From: Bacteroidales bacterium
GTDB lineage: Bacteria; Bacteroidota; Bacteroidia; Bacteroidales; WCHB1-69
Direction: 5' to 3'
Assembly: GCA_024400715.1 (NCBI GenBank)
Contig: JAKSMH010000059.1
Span: 1 to 6,649, forward strand
Length of the DNA stretch: 6,649 nt
Shown here: positions 1 through 6,402 of the stretch, piece by piece
Layout of the letters: each line of letters begins with the position of its first letter
How positions within the stretch are numbered: the first letter of the stretch is position 1
Position numbers and translations under genes: made by a program
The notes under the pieces: model-generated
What the model was told of the DNA's origin: nothing
Databases searched by the model: none
The model's input: the letters and a program-made list of their open reading frames with translations, nothing else

Positions 1-440
1 TAAGTGGTCAGCGGGCTAGTCATCGGCTGAAGCAAACCCAGACCATGTACTACGGCCAAAAACTCGCCGATATTGTTGCTTGCGCCATCGTAGGGTCCTC
101 GGTGACACCACTCCTTCTTGGTCGCGGTATGCACGCCGCGATATTCCATTTTCTTGGTCACCGTATTCCACGCCGCATCCACCGACAAGCTGTCCCAAAC
201 CGGTGCGGGTTCACTACTACTTAAGAAACACAGTTTGGCGGGAGCTGTCGTGTAAAGCTGCATCTTGCGGTACTGTTCATATCCCATTCCGAAAGCCTGC
301 TCTGCCTCCAACTTTGACTCAAAAGACTTGTACTTGGCCCCTTCAAACTGATCAACTTGTGCCTTACAACTTTCCCAATTGTCAAAGATACCGGCAATAC
401 GTCCGTTCCATACAACATAAAATTTTTTCTTAGTAGTCAT
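1..440 (-). CDS. rnhA: Ribonuclease HI with N-terminal viroplasmin-type domain, 3' end cut by window edge
   Basis: RNase HI cleaves the RNA strand of RNA-DNA hybrids in the cytoplasm during replication and repair. The minus-strand frame opens at the ATG at 438-440 and stays open for 146 codons to the left edge, so the C-terminus is missing. Residues about 5-50 form the viroplasmin/RNase H N-terminal domain (FYVVWNGRIAGIF, then EGAKYKSF), which binds hybrid or double-stranded nucleic acid. The catalytic domain follows: D88 in LSVDAAWNT and E126 in NNIGEFLAVVHGL fit the first two catalytic carboxylates. The last visible residues, SPLTT plus a partial Tyr codon, lead into the expected YSD motif with the third Asp just outside. 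A non-canonical feature is the weak glycine content after D88 compared with E. coli RNase HI, which is usual for this viroplasmin-linked subgroup. The gene is divergent from the lipoprotein gene. Assignment is strong; only the end is unseen. Confidence 0.92.
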   Translation of the reverse strand, partial: MTTKKKFYVVWNGRIAGIFDNWESCKAQVDQFEGAKYKSFESKLEAEQAFGMGYEQYRKMQLYTTAPAKLCFLSSSEPAPVWDSLSVDAAWNTVTKKMEYRGVHTATKKEWCHRGPYDGASNNIGEFLAVVHGLGLLQPMTSPLTT

Positions 441-473
441 TTGATTAACGAGTTATAATTTTTTCTATCTTTG
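440..473 (+). promoter_or_regulatory. Candidate promoter of the lipoprotein gene (TTTG ... TATCTTTG)
   Basis: TATCTTTG at 466-473 matches the Bacteroidota -7 consensus TAnnTTTG exactly. A TTTG at 440-443 lies 22 bp upstream, slightly longer than the usual spacing of about 19-21 bp, and can serve as the -33 element. Transcription would begin near 480, leaving a leader of about 30 nt before the ATG at 509. The -33 box overlaps the rnhA start codon on the other strand. Confidence 0.55.
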
Positions 474-486
474 CATTAATAATTTC

Positions 487-494
487 CAAAAATA
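487..494 (-). promoter_or_regulatory. Candidate -7 box of the rnhA promoter (TATTTTTG)
   Basis: On the minus strand this octamer matches the Bacteroidota -7 consensus TAnnTTTG, 46 bp ahead of the rnhA start codon. No TTTG -33 element sits at the usual distance (the nearest, at 526-529, is about 31 bp away), so the call rests on the -7 box alone. Confidence 0.35.
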
Positions 495-508
495 ACAAAC
501 ATCTTCTT

Positions 509-1015
509 ATGGAAAGATTAAACATCAAAAAACTTATCAACATTTTTTCTATCAGCTTGATTTGTTGTATATTAGTAATATCTTGTAACAAAAAGAAAGA
601 CAGCATTGCCTTTGAACAGACCGTCACTTTTGAAAATTCCAATTGGGATTTCACCCACCGAACCCTCGAATTTGACGCCAATATCACGGACACGATCTCT
701 CCTTATCGTATTGAAATGGAATTAAAATACGGTCCCGACGATGAACGTGTCGATGAGATGCCCGTCAGTTTCTCGGTTACCGCTCCCGACGGGGCAAAGT
801 CATCCGTTCCCTCTGCTTTTCTGTTTAAGGATGAAGAAAACGGCAGCGACATTGCCTTGTCCACGGCTAAAGCCAGCCAATCTCAGTATCGCGTGCTCTA
901 CGAAAAAAAATATTTCAATTGCTCCGGTGTGTATCATTTTCGTCTGAATCGCCATTCCGAGAAATTCGACAACTACAACATACAGTCCCTCACCTTGCGC
1001 GTGGTTAAGATTTAA
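509..1015 (+). CDS. Small lipoprotein, possibly GldH-like
   Basis: A 168-residue protein with a type II signal peptide: basic residues at 3-8, a hydrophobic stretch at about 9-24, and lipobox V-I-S-C with the lipidated Cys at position 26. It should be anchored to the outer or inner membrane; the residues after the Cys (NKKKD) are basic rather than the acidic string seen in surface-export signals, so a periplasm-facing location is more likely. The mature part is predicted mostly beta: W46, a hydrophobic FDANITD strand, PYRIEMELKY, and near the C-terminus a CSGVYHFRL strand followed by IQSLTLRVVKI. That order (W, then Asp and an alternating strand, then G-x-Y-x-F near the end) resembles GldH gliding-associated lipoproteins of Bacteroidota, but the usual YxYxNL motif is not visible, so this is a weak assignment. 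It has its own promoter-like boxes, and its stop is 3 bp from the gpsA stop on the opposite strand. Confidence 0.8.
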   Translation: MERLNIKKLINIFSISLICCILVISCNKKKDSIAFEQTVTFENSNWDFTHRTLEFDANITDTISPYRIEMELKYGPDDERVDEMPVSFSVTAPDGAKSSVPSAFLFKDEENGSDIALSTAKASQSQYRVLYEKKYFNCSGVYHFRLNRHSEKFDNYNIQSLTLRVVKI

Positions 1016-1018
1016 GCT

Positions 1019-2077
1019 CTAAACAAAGTGCTCCGCAATCCGCTTCATTTCTGAAGACACATTATTGTTTTCATATAAAATGCCGTAGATAGTTTCCACA
1101 ATGGGAATATCCGCGTGAAATTCCTTGTTCATCTCGTGAATACAACGACAGGAGAAATAGCCCTCCGCAATCATATTCATTTCCAAGCGAGCCACTCTCA
1201 CAGACAAGCCGTGGCCAATCATATTGCCGAAAGTACGATTTCGACTATAACGGGAATAGGCCGTCACCAACAAATCGCCCAAATAGACCGCATCGGAAAT
1301 GTGACGTTGCTCATCCGGACACACTTGAGTGACAAAACGTTTCATTTCTTTCAGACAATTGGCAATATAGGCGGCAATAAAATTGTCTCCATAGCCCAAA
1401 CCACTATAAATGCCGGCACCCAAGGCATAAATATTCTTCAGCACGATAGCCATCTCCGCTCCCATAATGTCGCGTGAAACGGAAGCTCGCACATATCTGT
1501 TCGTGAAAAACTTAGCCACAATCGTCGCCAACTCTTCACTTTCAGAAGCCGCGGTCAAAAAGGTGAACTTTTCCTGCGCCACTTCCTCCGCATGCGATGG
1601 ACCACTGATAATGGCCAAATTGGATGCCGGAACATTAAATTCAGTTTTCAGATAATCCGTAATCACCTGCATCGTTTCAGGAACGATACCCTTAACGGCA
1701 TTGATGATCTTCTTATGATTGAGACGGCTTTTCTTCAACGGTTCCAAGGTCTTGTGCAGGAACGCAGATGGCGTAACCAAAATCACATAATCCGACTTGG
1801 CCACCACCTGGCGCAGGTTCGTGCTGATTTTCACATCCCTGGGATTAATATAGACCTGGCTCAAATACAAAGGATTATGACCGTATGTACTAATCCCCTG
1901 GACAATTTCTTCTTCACGCACCCACCAATGAATGTGTTCCAAATTCGCCGACAATATTTTTACGATTGCCGTTGCCCAACTGCCTCCTCCAATCACAGCC
2001 ACACGATAACGCAATCTTGTCTTTTTCCGCCTTGCCGGGGCTAACATAACTTCAGAAATCACATTCGCTAATTCCAT
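1019..2077 (-). CDS. gpsA: Glycerol-3-phosphate dehydrogenase [NAD(P)+]
   Basis: This cytoplasmic enzyme reduces dihydroxyacetone phosphate to sn-glycerol 3-phosphate, the backbone precursor of phospholipids. With the start chosen here it has 352 residues. The Rossmann loop is VAVIGGGSWATA at about 26-37. The NAVKGI segment holds the conserved Lys (about 129). SGPSHAEEVA follows at about 158, then LKNIYALGAGI with the catalytic Lys at about 214, and GDLLVTAYSRYSRNRTFG from about 267, which is the substrate-binding signature of the family. WATA in place of the common WGTA is usual in Bacteroidota. Start choice: the frame is open to a GTG at 2095 and has ATGs at 2077 and 2047; 2077 is preferred because it is an ATG after an AT-rich leader downstream of the candidate promoter. 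Even so, about 25 residues precede the Rossmann fold, more than usual, so 2047 remains possible. It converges with the lipoprotein gene. Confidence 0.96.
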   Translation of the reverse strand: MELANVISEVMLAPARRKKTRLRYRVAVIGGGSWATAIVKILSANLEHIHWWVREEEIVQGISTYGHNPLYLSQVYINPRDVKISTNLRQVVAKSDYVILVTPSAFLHKTLEPLKKSRLNHKKIINAVKGIVPETMQVITDYLKTEFNVPASNLAIISGPSHAEEVAQEKFTFLTAASESEELATIVAKFFTNRYVRASVSRDIMGAEMAIVLKNIYALGAGIYSGLGYGDNFIAAYIANCLKEMKRFVTQVCPDEQRHISDAVYLGDLLVTAYSRYSRNRTFGNMIGHGLSVRVARLEMNMIAEGYFSCRCIHEMNKEFHADIPIVETIYGILYENNNVSSEMKRIAEHFV

Positions 2078-2139
2078 ATTAAAACTTTTTAACACTTATA
2101 CGCAAGCACAAAATTTAAAATTTAACATTTTTTAGGATG

Positions 2140-2147
2140 CAAAAATA
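2140..2147 (-). promoter_or_regulatory. Candidate -7 box of the gpsA promoter (TATTTTTG)
   Basis: Matches TAnnTTTG on the minus strand, 62 bp ahead of the ATG at 2077. TTTG elements upstream at 2159-2162 and 2163-2166 are only 11 and 15 bp away, which is short for a -33 box, so the upstream half of the promoter is poor. It lies immediately after the T-tract of the candidate terminator at 2150-2180. Confidence 0.4.
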
Positions 2148-2149
2148 CG

Positions 2150-2180
2150 AAAAAATTGCAAACAAAAACACTTGTCTGCA
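2150..2180 (-). terminator. Candidate intrinsic terminator of the mtnN-to-hydrolase operon
   Basis: Read on the minus strand, TGCAGACAA (2172-2180) can pair with TTGTTTGCA (2157-2165) in a 9-bp stem with one G-U pair and a 6-nt loop. It is followed by A and six Ts (2150-2155). It lies about 95 bp beyond the stop of the alarmone hydrolase gene and ahead of gpsA, where a terminator is expected. The stem is only moderately GC-rich, so strength is uncertain. Confidence 0.45.
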
Positions 2181-2274
2181 ATAAATAAAAGAATTATTTC
2201 GATTTTATAGATTTTCGGGCACGCCTGAGCCGTCCCGTCACCACCCAGCATTACTCTCAACTCCGTTTTCCAAT

Positions 2275-2865
2275 CTATTCGTTTGCCTTTCCGAAAACGC
2301 GGTCAATTAAAAAAACGAATTCTTCGTAGGGCGGTGTGCCGCGCAAGTCACTTAGGGCATCCGCCACCAAGCGGTAACGCCAGGCGATATCCTTTTTGCC
2401 ACCGGGTGCATGGAAACGTCCCCACAATTCATCACCAATTTTTTCATAGTCGGCAGCAATCGTACGCATATTGGACAATTTATCTCCCATAGCCACGATT
2501 TTCGAATCCTTAGAAGCGCATGCCAAACGGTCGGCCGCCGCCTTCTTTCTATCCACCCAACTGTCCTTTTTACTCACCGAAGAAAGGGTGTTGTCGCTTT
2601 CTGAAGAAACAATGGCTGCCACCCGATCGCCGAACTCAGCACGTATTTGGTCCACAGTGCAATCCGTATCTTCCACCACGTCGTGCAAAACCGCAGCCGC
2701 CAACAACTCCTGATCGTTGGTCAAGGACGTTACAATGGTAAGGGCTTCCAATGGATGCACGATGTATGGATATCCCTTACCTCTTCGCTCCATCCCGGAA
2801 TGGGCCTTAACCGCAAAGATAATCGCTCTATCTAACAATTCGGAATCAATCGGTGCATTTGCCAT
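2275..2865 (-). CDS. HD-domain small alarmone hydrolase (SpoT/MESH1-like)
   Basis: A 196-residue single-domain protein of the HD phosphohydrolase family seen in the hydrolase half of RelA/SpoT proteins and in MESH1. Known members use Mn2+ to remove the 3'-pyrophosphate of (p)ppGpp. The metal and catalytic residues are present in order: H37 in YPYIVHP, H61-D62 followed by E65-D66 in LHDVVEDT, and D128 with N132 in GDKLSNMR. R27-R28 precede the first His, as in the substrate-binding loop of the family. E65-D66 correspond to the ED motif needed for hydrolysis, so an active hydrolase is expected. There is no synthetase, TGS or ACT domain, no signal peptide and no membrane segment. It is the last gene of the apparent operon, 87 bp after the synthetase gene, so it likely balances or neutralises that product. 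Substrate preference (ppGpp, pppGpp, ppApp or another nucleotide) cannot be read from sequence. Confidence 0.87.
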   Translation of the reverse strand: MANAPIDSELLDRAIIFAVKAHSGMERRGKGYPYIVHPLEALTIVTSLTNDQELLAAAVLHDVVEDTDCTVDQIRAEFGDRVAAIVSSESDNTLSSVSKKDSWVDRKKAAADRLACASKDSKIVAMGDKLSNMRTIAADYEKIGDELWGRFHAPGGKKDIAWRYRLVADALSDLRGTPPYEEFVFLIDRVFGKANE

Positions 2866-2952
2866 AAAAAACTATTTTTAACGTTCATTCTAAAAAGGAA
2901 TCTCACTATCTTTTCCACTTTCTTCTTTATAAAAAGAAAAAAACATCTATTA

Positions 2953-4056
2953 TTAAGATACAATATTTATTTTTTTTGCCTGCTCATAATTGCGCTGAGC
3001 TCGCTGGGTATTAGCTTGATCCGCGCCGCCGAGACTGTTGTAGAAAAATTCCAATCCCTTCACGCCCAAACCCTGCTTTAAGATATAGACAATACAAAGG
3101 TTTTGCAATGCCACGGAAGCGGCAATAATATCAATATCGGTACCGGCAATCTGATGGACTGCCAGTTGGAAAGCGTCCTCACTATATTCATTCTTCATCC
3201 TCTCTACATCTCCGATTGTCTGAAATTGTAAAAGTTTAAACACTTCAATATACTTAGACACACTATCGAAGAACACTTCCGCCTGGTTAACAGCGGCGAT
3301 TCGTTCTGCCAAAGGACGAAACGGGTTCAATTCCAGATAGCTATGGAACGTATCGCCATTCAGGGGGATTTCATCGAAATTACCGCTATTCACCAAATTC
3401 TGCACCTGACGACGATACTCTGTAATCTCTCTTCTAATATTGCTAAACTGCTCATCGGCCAACTCAAGCATTCCCGCCAAACGGTTCAAGTTACGCAAAT
3501 GGGCAGGCGGCACTTCCACTCCCGACTTATAACCAATGTCGTGATGAATATTGGCCCATACGTGCTGCAAAGCGGTACGCATTTGAATCTCGAAACGCAA
3601 CTCGTTGATTTCAGGATGTTCAGGATCGTCAAACAAGGATTTTGGAATACGACATATATAATGCAACGACATATAGCCAAAGCTGTTCAATTCGTGCATT
3701 TTTCTTTTATCCACCGAGTTTTTCCAATCGATTTCGAAGATATTATCGACGATAGCGGCAATTTTGTCCACCTCATCAGTATAAAAGGTAATCACTCTAA
3801 CGCCTAAAATATCGGTTAAATCAGACAAGAAATTGTACTTGGCTCCCTTTAACTGCAACTTTCCAGCCAAACTCGCATCCGTCTTAATTCGTGATTCCAA
3901 ACCATTGACGATGATGGAATTGTCATCAAAGGCCTTTTTCATTCGTTGCACAACGATTTCCTTCATTTTTTTGAATACTGGAAGCATTTCGTAATACTCT
4001 TCCATAATCATCTGACAATGAAGATCGAGATTGCGAAGCAAATCATTATTTGCCAT
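2953..4056 (-). CDS. RelA/SpoT-type alarmone synthetase with an unassigned C-terminal half
   Basis: A 367-residue protein with a RelA/SpoT nucleotidyl-pyrophosphokinase domain at about 50-180. Such domains transfer pyrophosphate from ATP to the 3' position of GTP or GDP, and in some toxic relatives to adenosine nucleotides or tRNA. Visible motifs are SRIKTDASLAGKL (R56, K58, K66; ATP side), SDLTDILGVRVI (D82, R87; Mg2+-binding Asp), FGYMSLH (Y128, which stacks on the acceptor guanine in the family) and FEIQMRTALQHVWA (E156, Q158, R160; catalytic Glu), ending in HHDIGYK. All expected active-site residues are present. The HD hydrolase, TGS and ACT domains of long Rel proteins are absent, so it is a stand-alone synthetase, longer than the usual 200-260 residues of RelP/RelQ. 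Residues about 185-367 look helical and match nothing I recognise. It starts 4 bp after the phosphatase stop, indicating translational coupling. Confidence 0.9.
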   Translation of the reverse strand: MANNDLLRNLDLHCQMIMEEYYEMLPVFKKMKEIVVQRMKKAFDDNSIIVNGLESRIKTDASLAGKLQLKGAKYNFLSDLTDILGVRVITFYTDEVDKIAAIVDNIFEIDWKNSVDKRKMHELNSFGYMSLHYICRIPKSLFDDPEHPEINELRFEIQMRTALQHVWANIHHDIGYKSGVEVPPAHLRNLNRLAGMLELADEQFSNIRREITEYRRQVQNLVNSGNFDEIPLNGDTFHSYLELNPFRPLAERIAAVNQAEVFFDSVSKYIEVFKLLQFQTIGDVERMKNEYSEDAFQLAVHQIAGTDIDIIAASVALQNLCIVYILKQGLGVKGLEFFYNSLGGADQANTQRAQRNYEQAKKINIVS

Positions 4057-4060
4057 ATCC

Positions 4061-5956
4061 TTAATATTTAATAATCATTATGGTAATATCGTCATTTTGA
4101 TCCACTGGTCCGGTAAATTCCCTCACCGTCTTCAATAAATCATCGCATGCGGTTTGCGCCGTTTCAAAGGCCTCGGGCTTGGACGCCCATTGCAAGAGGC
4201 GTTCTTCTCCAAATAGGTTTTTATCCTTATCTTCCGCCTCTGTAACGCCCTCGGTATATAATATCCATTTACTGCCTTTTTCAATTTGTACTTCCTGCAT
4301 TTCATATTTGAAATCAGGAATCAGTCCCACTGCCAAATTGACCTTTTCCTTCAAAAATTCAGCAGTTCCATCTGGTTTTACCAAAATAATCGGGTTATGA
4401 CCCGCATTGCAAAATTGGAAAAGACCGGTTTTAAGGTGAAGACAAGCGTGAAACAAGGTAACGAACATACCCATATTGTTATTGTCTGATATCGATTCGT
4501 TGATCCTCTCCATCTTTTGGGCCAAAGAAAAATTCAGCCCCGACATAAAGCGGCAGGCACTACGGGTAATGGCCATAAACATTGAAGCTGGCACACCTTT
4601 TCCCGACACATCGCCGATGGCAAGGCACAACACGTCGTCCGAGGTGCGATAGATGAAATCATACAAGTCACCGCCTACTTCCTTGGCCGGAATCAAGAGC
4701 GCATGCAAATCTACTTCGTCGCATTGCGGGAAATTCTGCGGCAGCATCGACTGCTGAATGTCGTGAGCGATGTTCAGCTCACTTTCAAAACGCTCATTGG
4801 CAGCCGTCGTGGTTTTCAATTCGTCAACATATTTGACAAGGGAAGTCTGCATATAATCAAACGAATCTCGCAATTGTCTAAGTTCATCGTGAGATTTTAT
4901 CCTGGGGAGTTTCGTATTAAAATTCCCCGTGGCAATGCTTTCCGCCGATTTTGAGATCTCGGTCAATGGTTGCGTTAAGTGTTTTACCACGAAATAACAC
5001 ACGACAAACAGAAGAATCAATCCGAAACCAAAGACGAAACCGATAATGATATGCATCACCGTTGAACGCTCCAACACGGAACGATATGGACAAATGATGG
5101 CCACAGACCAACCATTATTCAAGGGGCCAAATGAGGCAAAAGAAATATCACGGTCCAATGCGAAACTCTTAATTCCGCTATTGCCATCCAACATAGAAGT
5201 CACAATTTTACGCAGGACTTCATTTTCCTTCAATTCGGGTTCGTCAAAAATATTTTTACCCATCTCATCCGAATAAGGATGGCCGATAAACTGGCCTTCC
5301 TTACTTACCAACAACGTAAATGAATGCTTATAGGGTCGAATGGAATTGGTTTTTTCAGACATCTGTTCCAAGGAAATGTCTGCCGTGATAATGGCCATCA
5401 CATTACCGTTGGAATCGAGCAAGGGACGACTAAACGTGGACATCAGCACACCGCCTCCGCCTTCGTCGAAATAAGGTTCGGTCCAGCAACACTGTTTGGT
5501 TTCGAAGGGAACACGAAACCAATCCATACTAAAATAGTCGTAATCCTCATTGCCCAATTGCTTCGAGTGGACTTCCCCATTACTATCTCGATAAGAGTAT
5601 GGCGAAAAATAATACTTTCCCTGAAATTCCCCTTTCGGGAAAGCGATAGCCGCACCGGAAATGATAGAACTTTGGCTAACGACTTTTCGGGTCATATCAT
5701 ATAAATACCGTTCGTTGAACACGTGGTCGGTCAAAAGCCAGGAGATGTCCTCGGTGGTCACTTCCGCCACCTCCAACGTCTTTTCCAAATCATTGATGGT
5801 GGCCGCAAGCATATTCGAAGCCGACGACATCGCCTCCTCCGTAATCAACTTGTGCGAATAAATCGCCAAGATGGCCATTGCCCCAAGAAATATCACAGAA
5901 GTAATGCCGACAATATAAAGACTTAAACGACGGGAAAAAGATTTAACTTTTCTCAT
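4061..5956 (-). CDS. Membrane sensor phosphatase: Cache, HAMP and SpoIIE/PP2C domains (RsbU-like)
   Basis: A 631-residue inner-membrane serine/threonine phosphatase. In order: a basic N-terminus and first membrane helix at about 13-33; an extracytoplasmic region to about 293 with double-Cache features (DWFRVPFET, SRPLLDSNGNVMAIITADIS); a second helix at about 301-324; a HAMP segment to about 378 starting VKHLTQPLTEI; a coiled linker; and a SpoIIE/PP2C domain from about 395 to the end. Metal-binding motifs are GGDLYD (D430), IGDVSGKGVPAS (D449) and NDDITIM near the C-terminus. The usual YTDG reads YTEG here (E569). Relatives such as RsbU dephosphorylate STAS-domain anti-sigma antagonists. Start: the frame is open to an ATG at 6007, which would overlap the upstream kinase gene by 34 bp; the ATG at 5956 is preferred because it lies 17 bp after that gene's stop and directly precedes the basic membrane anchor. 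The ligand is unknown. Confidence 0.93.
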   Translation of the reverse strand: MRKVKSFSRRLSLYIVGITSVIFLGAMAILAIYSHKLITEEAMSSASNMLAATINDLEKTLEVAEVTTEDISWLLTDHVFNERYLYDMTRKVVSQSSIISGAAIAFPKGEFQGKYYFSPYSYRDSNGEVHSKQLGNEDYDYFSMDWFRVPFETKQCCWTEPYFDEGGGGVLMSTFSRPLLDSNGNVMAIITADISLEQMSEKTNSIRPYKHSFTLLVSKEGQFIGHPYSDEMGKNIFDEPELKENEVLRKIVTSMLDGNSGIKSFALDRDISFASFGPLNNGWSVAIICPYRSVLERSTVMHIIIGFVFGFGLILLFVVCYFVVKHLTQPLTEISKSAESIATGNFNTKLPRIKSHDELRQLRDSFDYMQTSLVKYVDELKTTTAANERFESELNIAHDIQQSMLPQNFPQCDEVDLHALLIPAKEVGGDLYDFIYRTSDDVLCLAIGDVSGKGVPASMFMAITRSACRFMSGLNFSLAQKMERINESISDNNNMGMFVTLFHACLHLKTGLFQFCNAGHNPIILVKPDGTAEFLKEKVNLAVGLIPDFKYEMQEVQIEKGSKWILYTEGVTEAEDKDKNLFGEERLLQWASKPEAFETAQTACDDLLKTVREFTGPVDQNDDITIMIIKY

Positions 5957-5973
5957 ATTTCGCAAGAAAATTA

Positions 5974-6369
5974 CTAAACGTTGATTTTCATCGTCAAGAT
6001 ATTGCAACCATCTTTGAAGCTGTATTGCACATCATCCATCATCTGCTTGCACAAAAAGATTCCCAATCCACCAATAGGTCTTTCTTCCACCGAAAGCGTG
6101 ATATCCGGATCCGATTTGGCCAAGGGATTAAATGGTTTCCCACTGTCTTTCAATATGATGGAAAGCACATTGTCTTCTTTTTTGGTTTCGATTTCGATAT
6201 ACCCAAGTCCTTCTTTATAGGCGTAATTAACGACATTTTCAACGGTTTCCTCCACGCTAAGGCGGATTTTGAAACACAAACCGTCGTCTTTGGGCATATC
6301 CTCTGACTGCATCAAGGATTCAACGATTTCTCCGCATTTGCCCACAATGGGTTCAAAACGTATTGTCAT
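5974..6369 (-). CDS. RsbW-type anti-sigma factor ATPase / serine-protein kinase
   Basis: A 131-residue soluble GHKL-type ATPase of the anti-sigma regulatory family (HATPase_c_2). The N-box is SVEETVENVVNYAY, with E41 and N45 in the Mg-ATP positions. The G1 box is KDSGKPFNP (D75, G77), and the G2 box is PIGGLGIFLCKQM from about 99, whose glycines form the ATP lid. Relatives phosphorylate a STAS antagonist and, when it is unavailable, sequester a sigma factor or another partner. The next gene encodes the matching RsbU-type phosphatase 17 bp downstream, so the two should act on the same substrate. No STAS antagonist or sigma factor gene is in the window, so the partner is unknown. The upstream gap to mtnN is 33 bp of very AT-rich DNA with no TAnnTTTG box, which supports co-transcription. 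Confidence 0.92.
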   Translation of the reverse strand: MTIRFEPIVGKCGEIVESLMQSEDMPKDDGLCFKIRLSVEETVENVVNYAYKEGLGYIEIETKKEDNVLSIILKDSGKPFNPLAKSDPDITLSVEERPIGGLGIFLCKQMMDDVQYSFKDGCNILTMKINV

Positions 6370-6402
6370 TTTTTTATAATTTTATATTGATATTATATTT
6401 TC

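Noticed and set aside
80..433. Plus-strand 117-codon and minus-strand 65-codon frames within the RNase HI region
   Set aside because: The minus-strand frame beginning at 440 encodes clear RNase HI motifs; the others are out-of-frame shadows.
1592..2044. 150-codon plus-strand open frame inside gpsA
   Set aside because: Antisense to a clearly identified gene and without recognisable motifs.
2078..2095. GTG start for gpsA at 2095
   Set aside because: It would lengthen an already unusual N-terminal extension; two in-frame ATGs lie downstream.
2216..2237. GC-rich imperfect hairpin downstream of the hydrolase gene
   Set aside because: The stem has a bulge and is followed by A-rich rather than T-rich sequence on the minus strand, so it does not look like an intrinsic terminator; the hairpin at 2150-2180 is better.
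2132..2251. 39-codon minus-strand reading frame in the gap upstream of gpsA
   Set aside because: Short, no recognisable features, runs through the candidate terminator and promoter box, and has no start context of its own.
2923..2938. AT-rich inverted repeat (TTCTTT/AAAGAA) in the gap before the hydrolase gene
   Set aside because: Six-bp, nearly all A-T stem with no T-tract on the minus strand; expected by chance in such AT-rich DNA.
3343..3807. 154-codon open frame on the plus strand inside the synthetase gene
   Set aside because: Antisense shadow of a gene with intact catalytic motifs; no family resemblance of its own.
5957..6007. Longer phosphatase reading frame starting at the ATG at 6007
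   Set aside because: It would overlap the kinase gene by 34 bp and add 17 residues with no domain role ahead of the basic membrane anchor; the ATG at 5956 follows the kinase stop by 17 bp and fits better.
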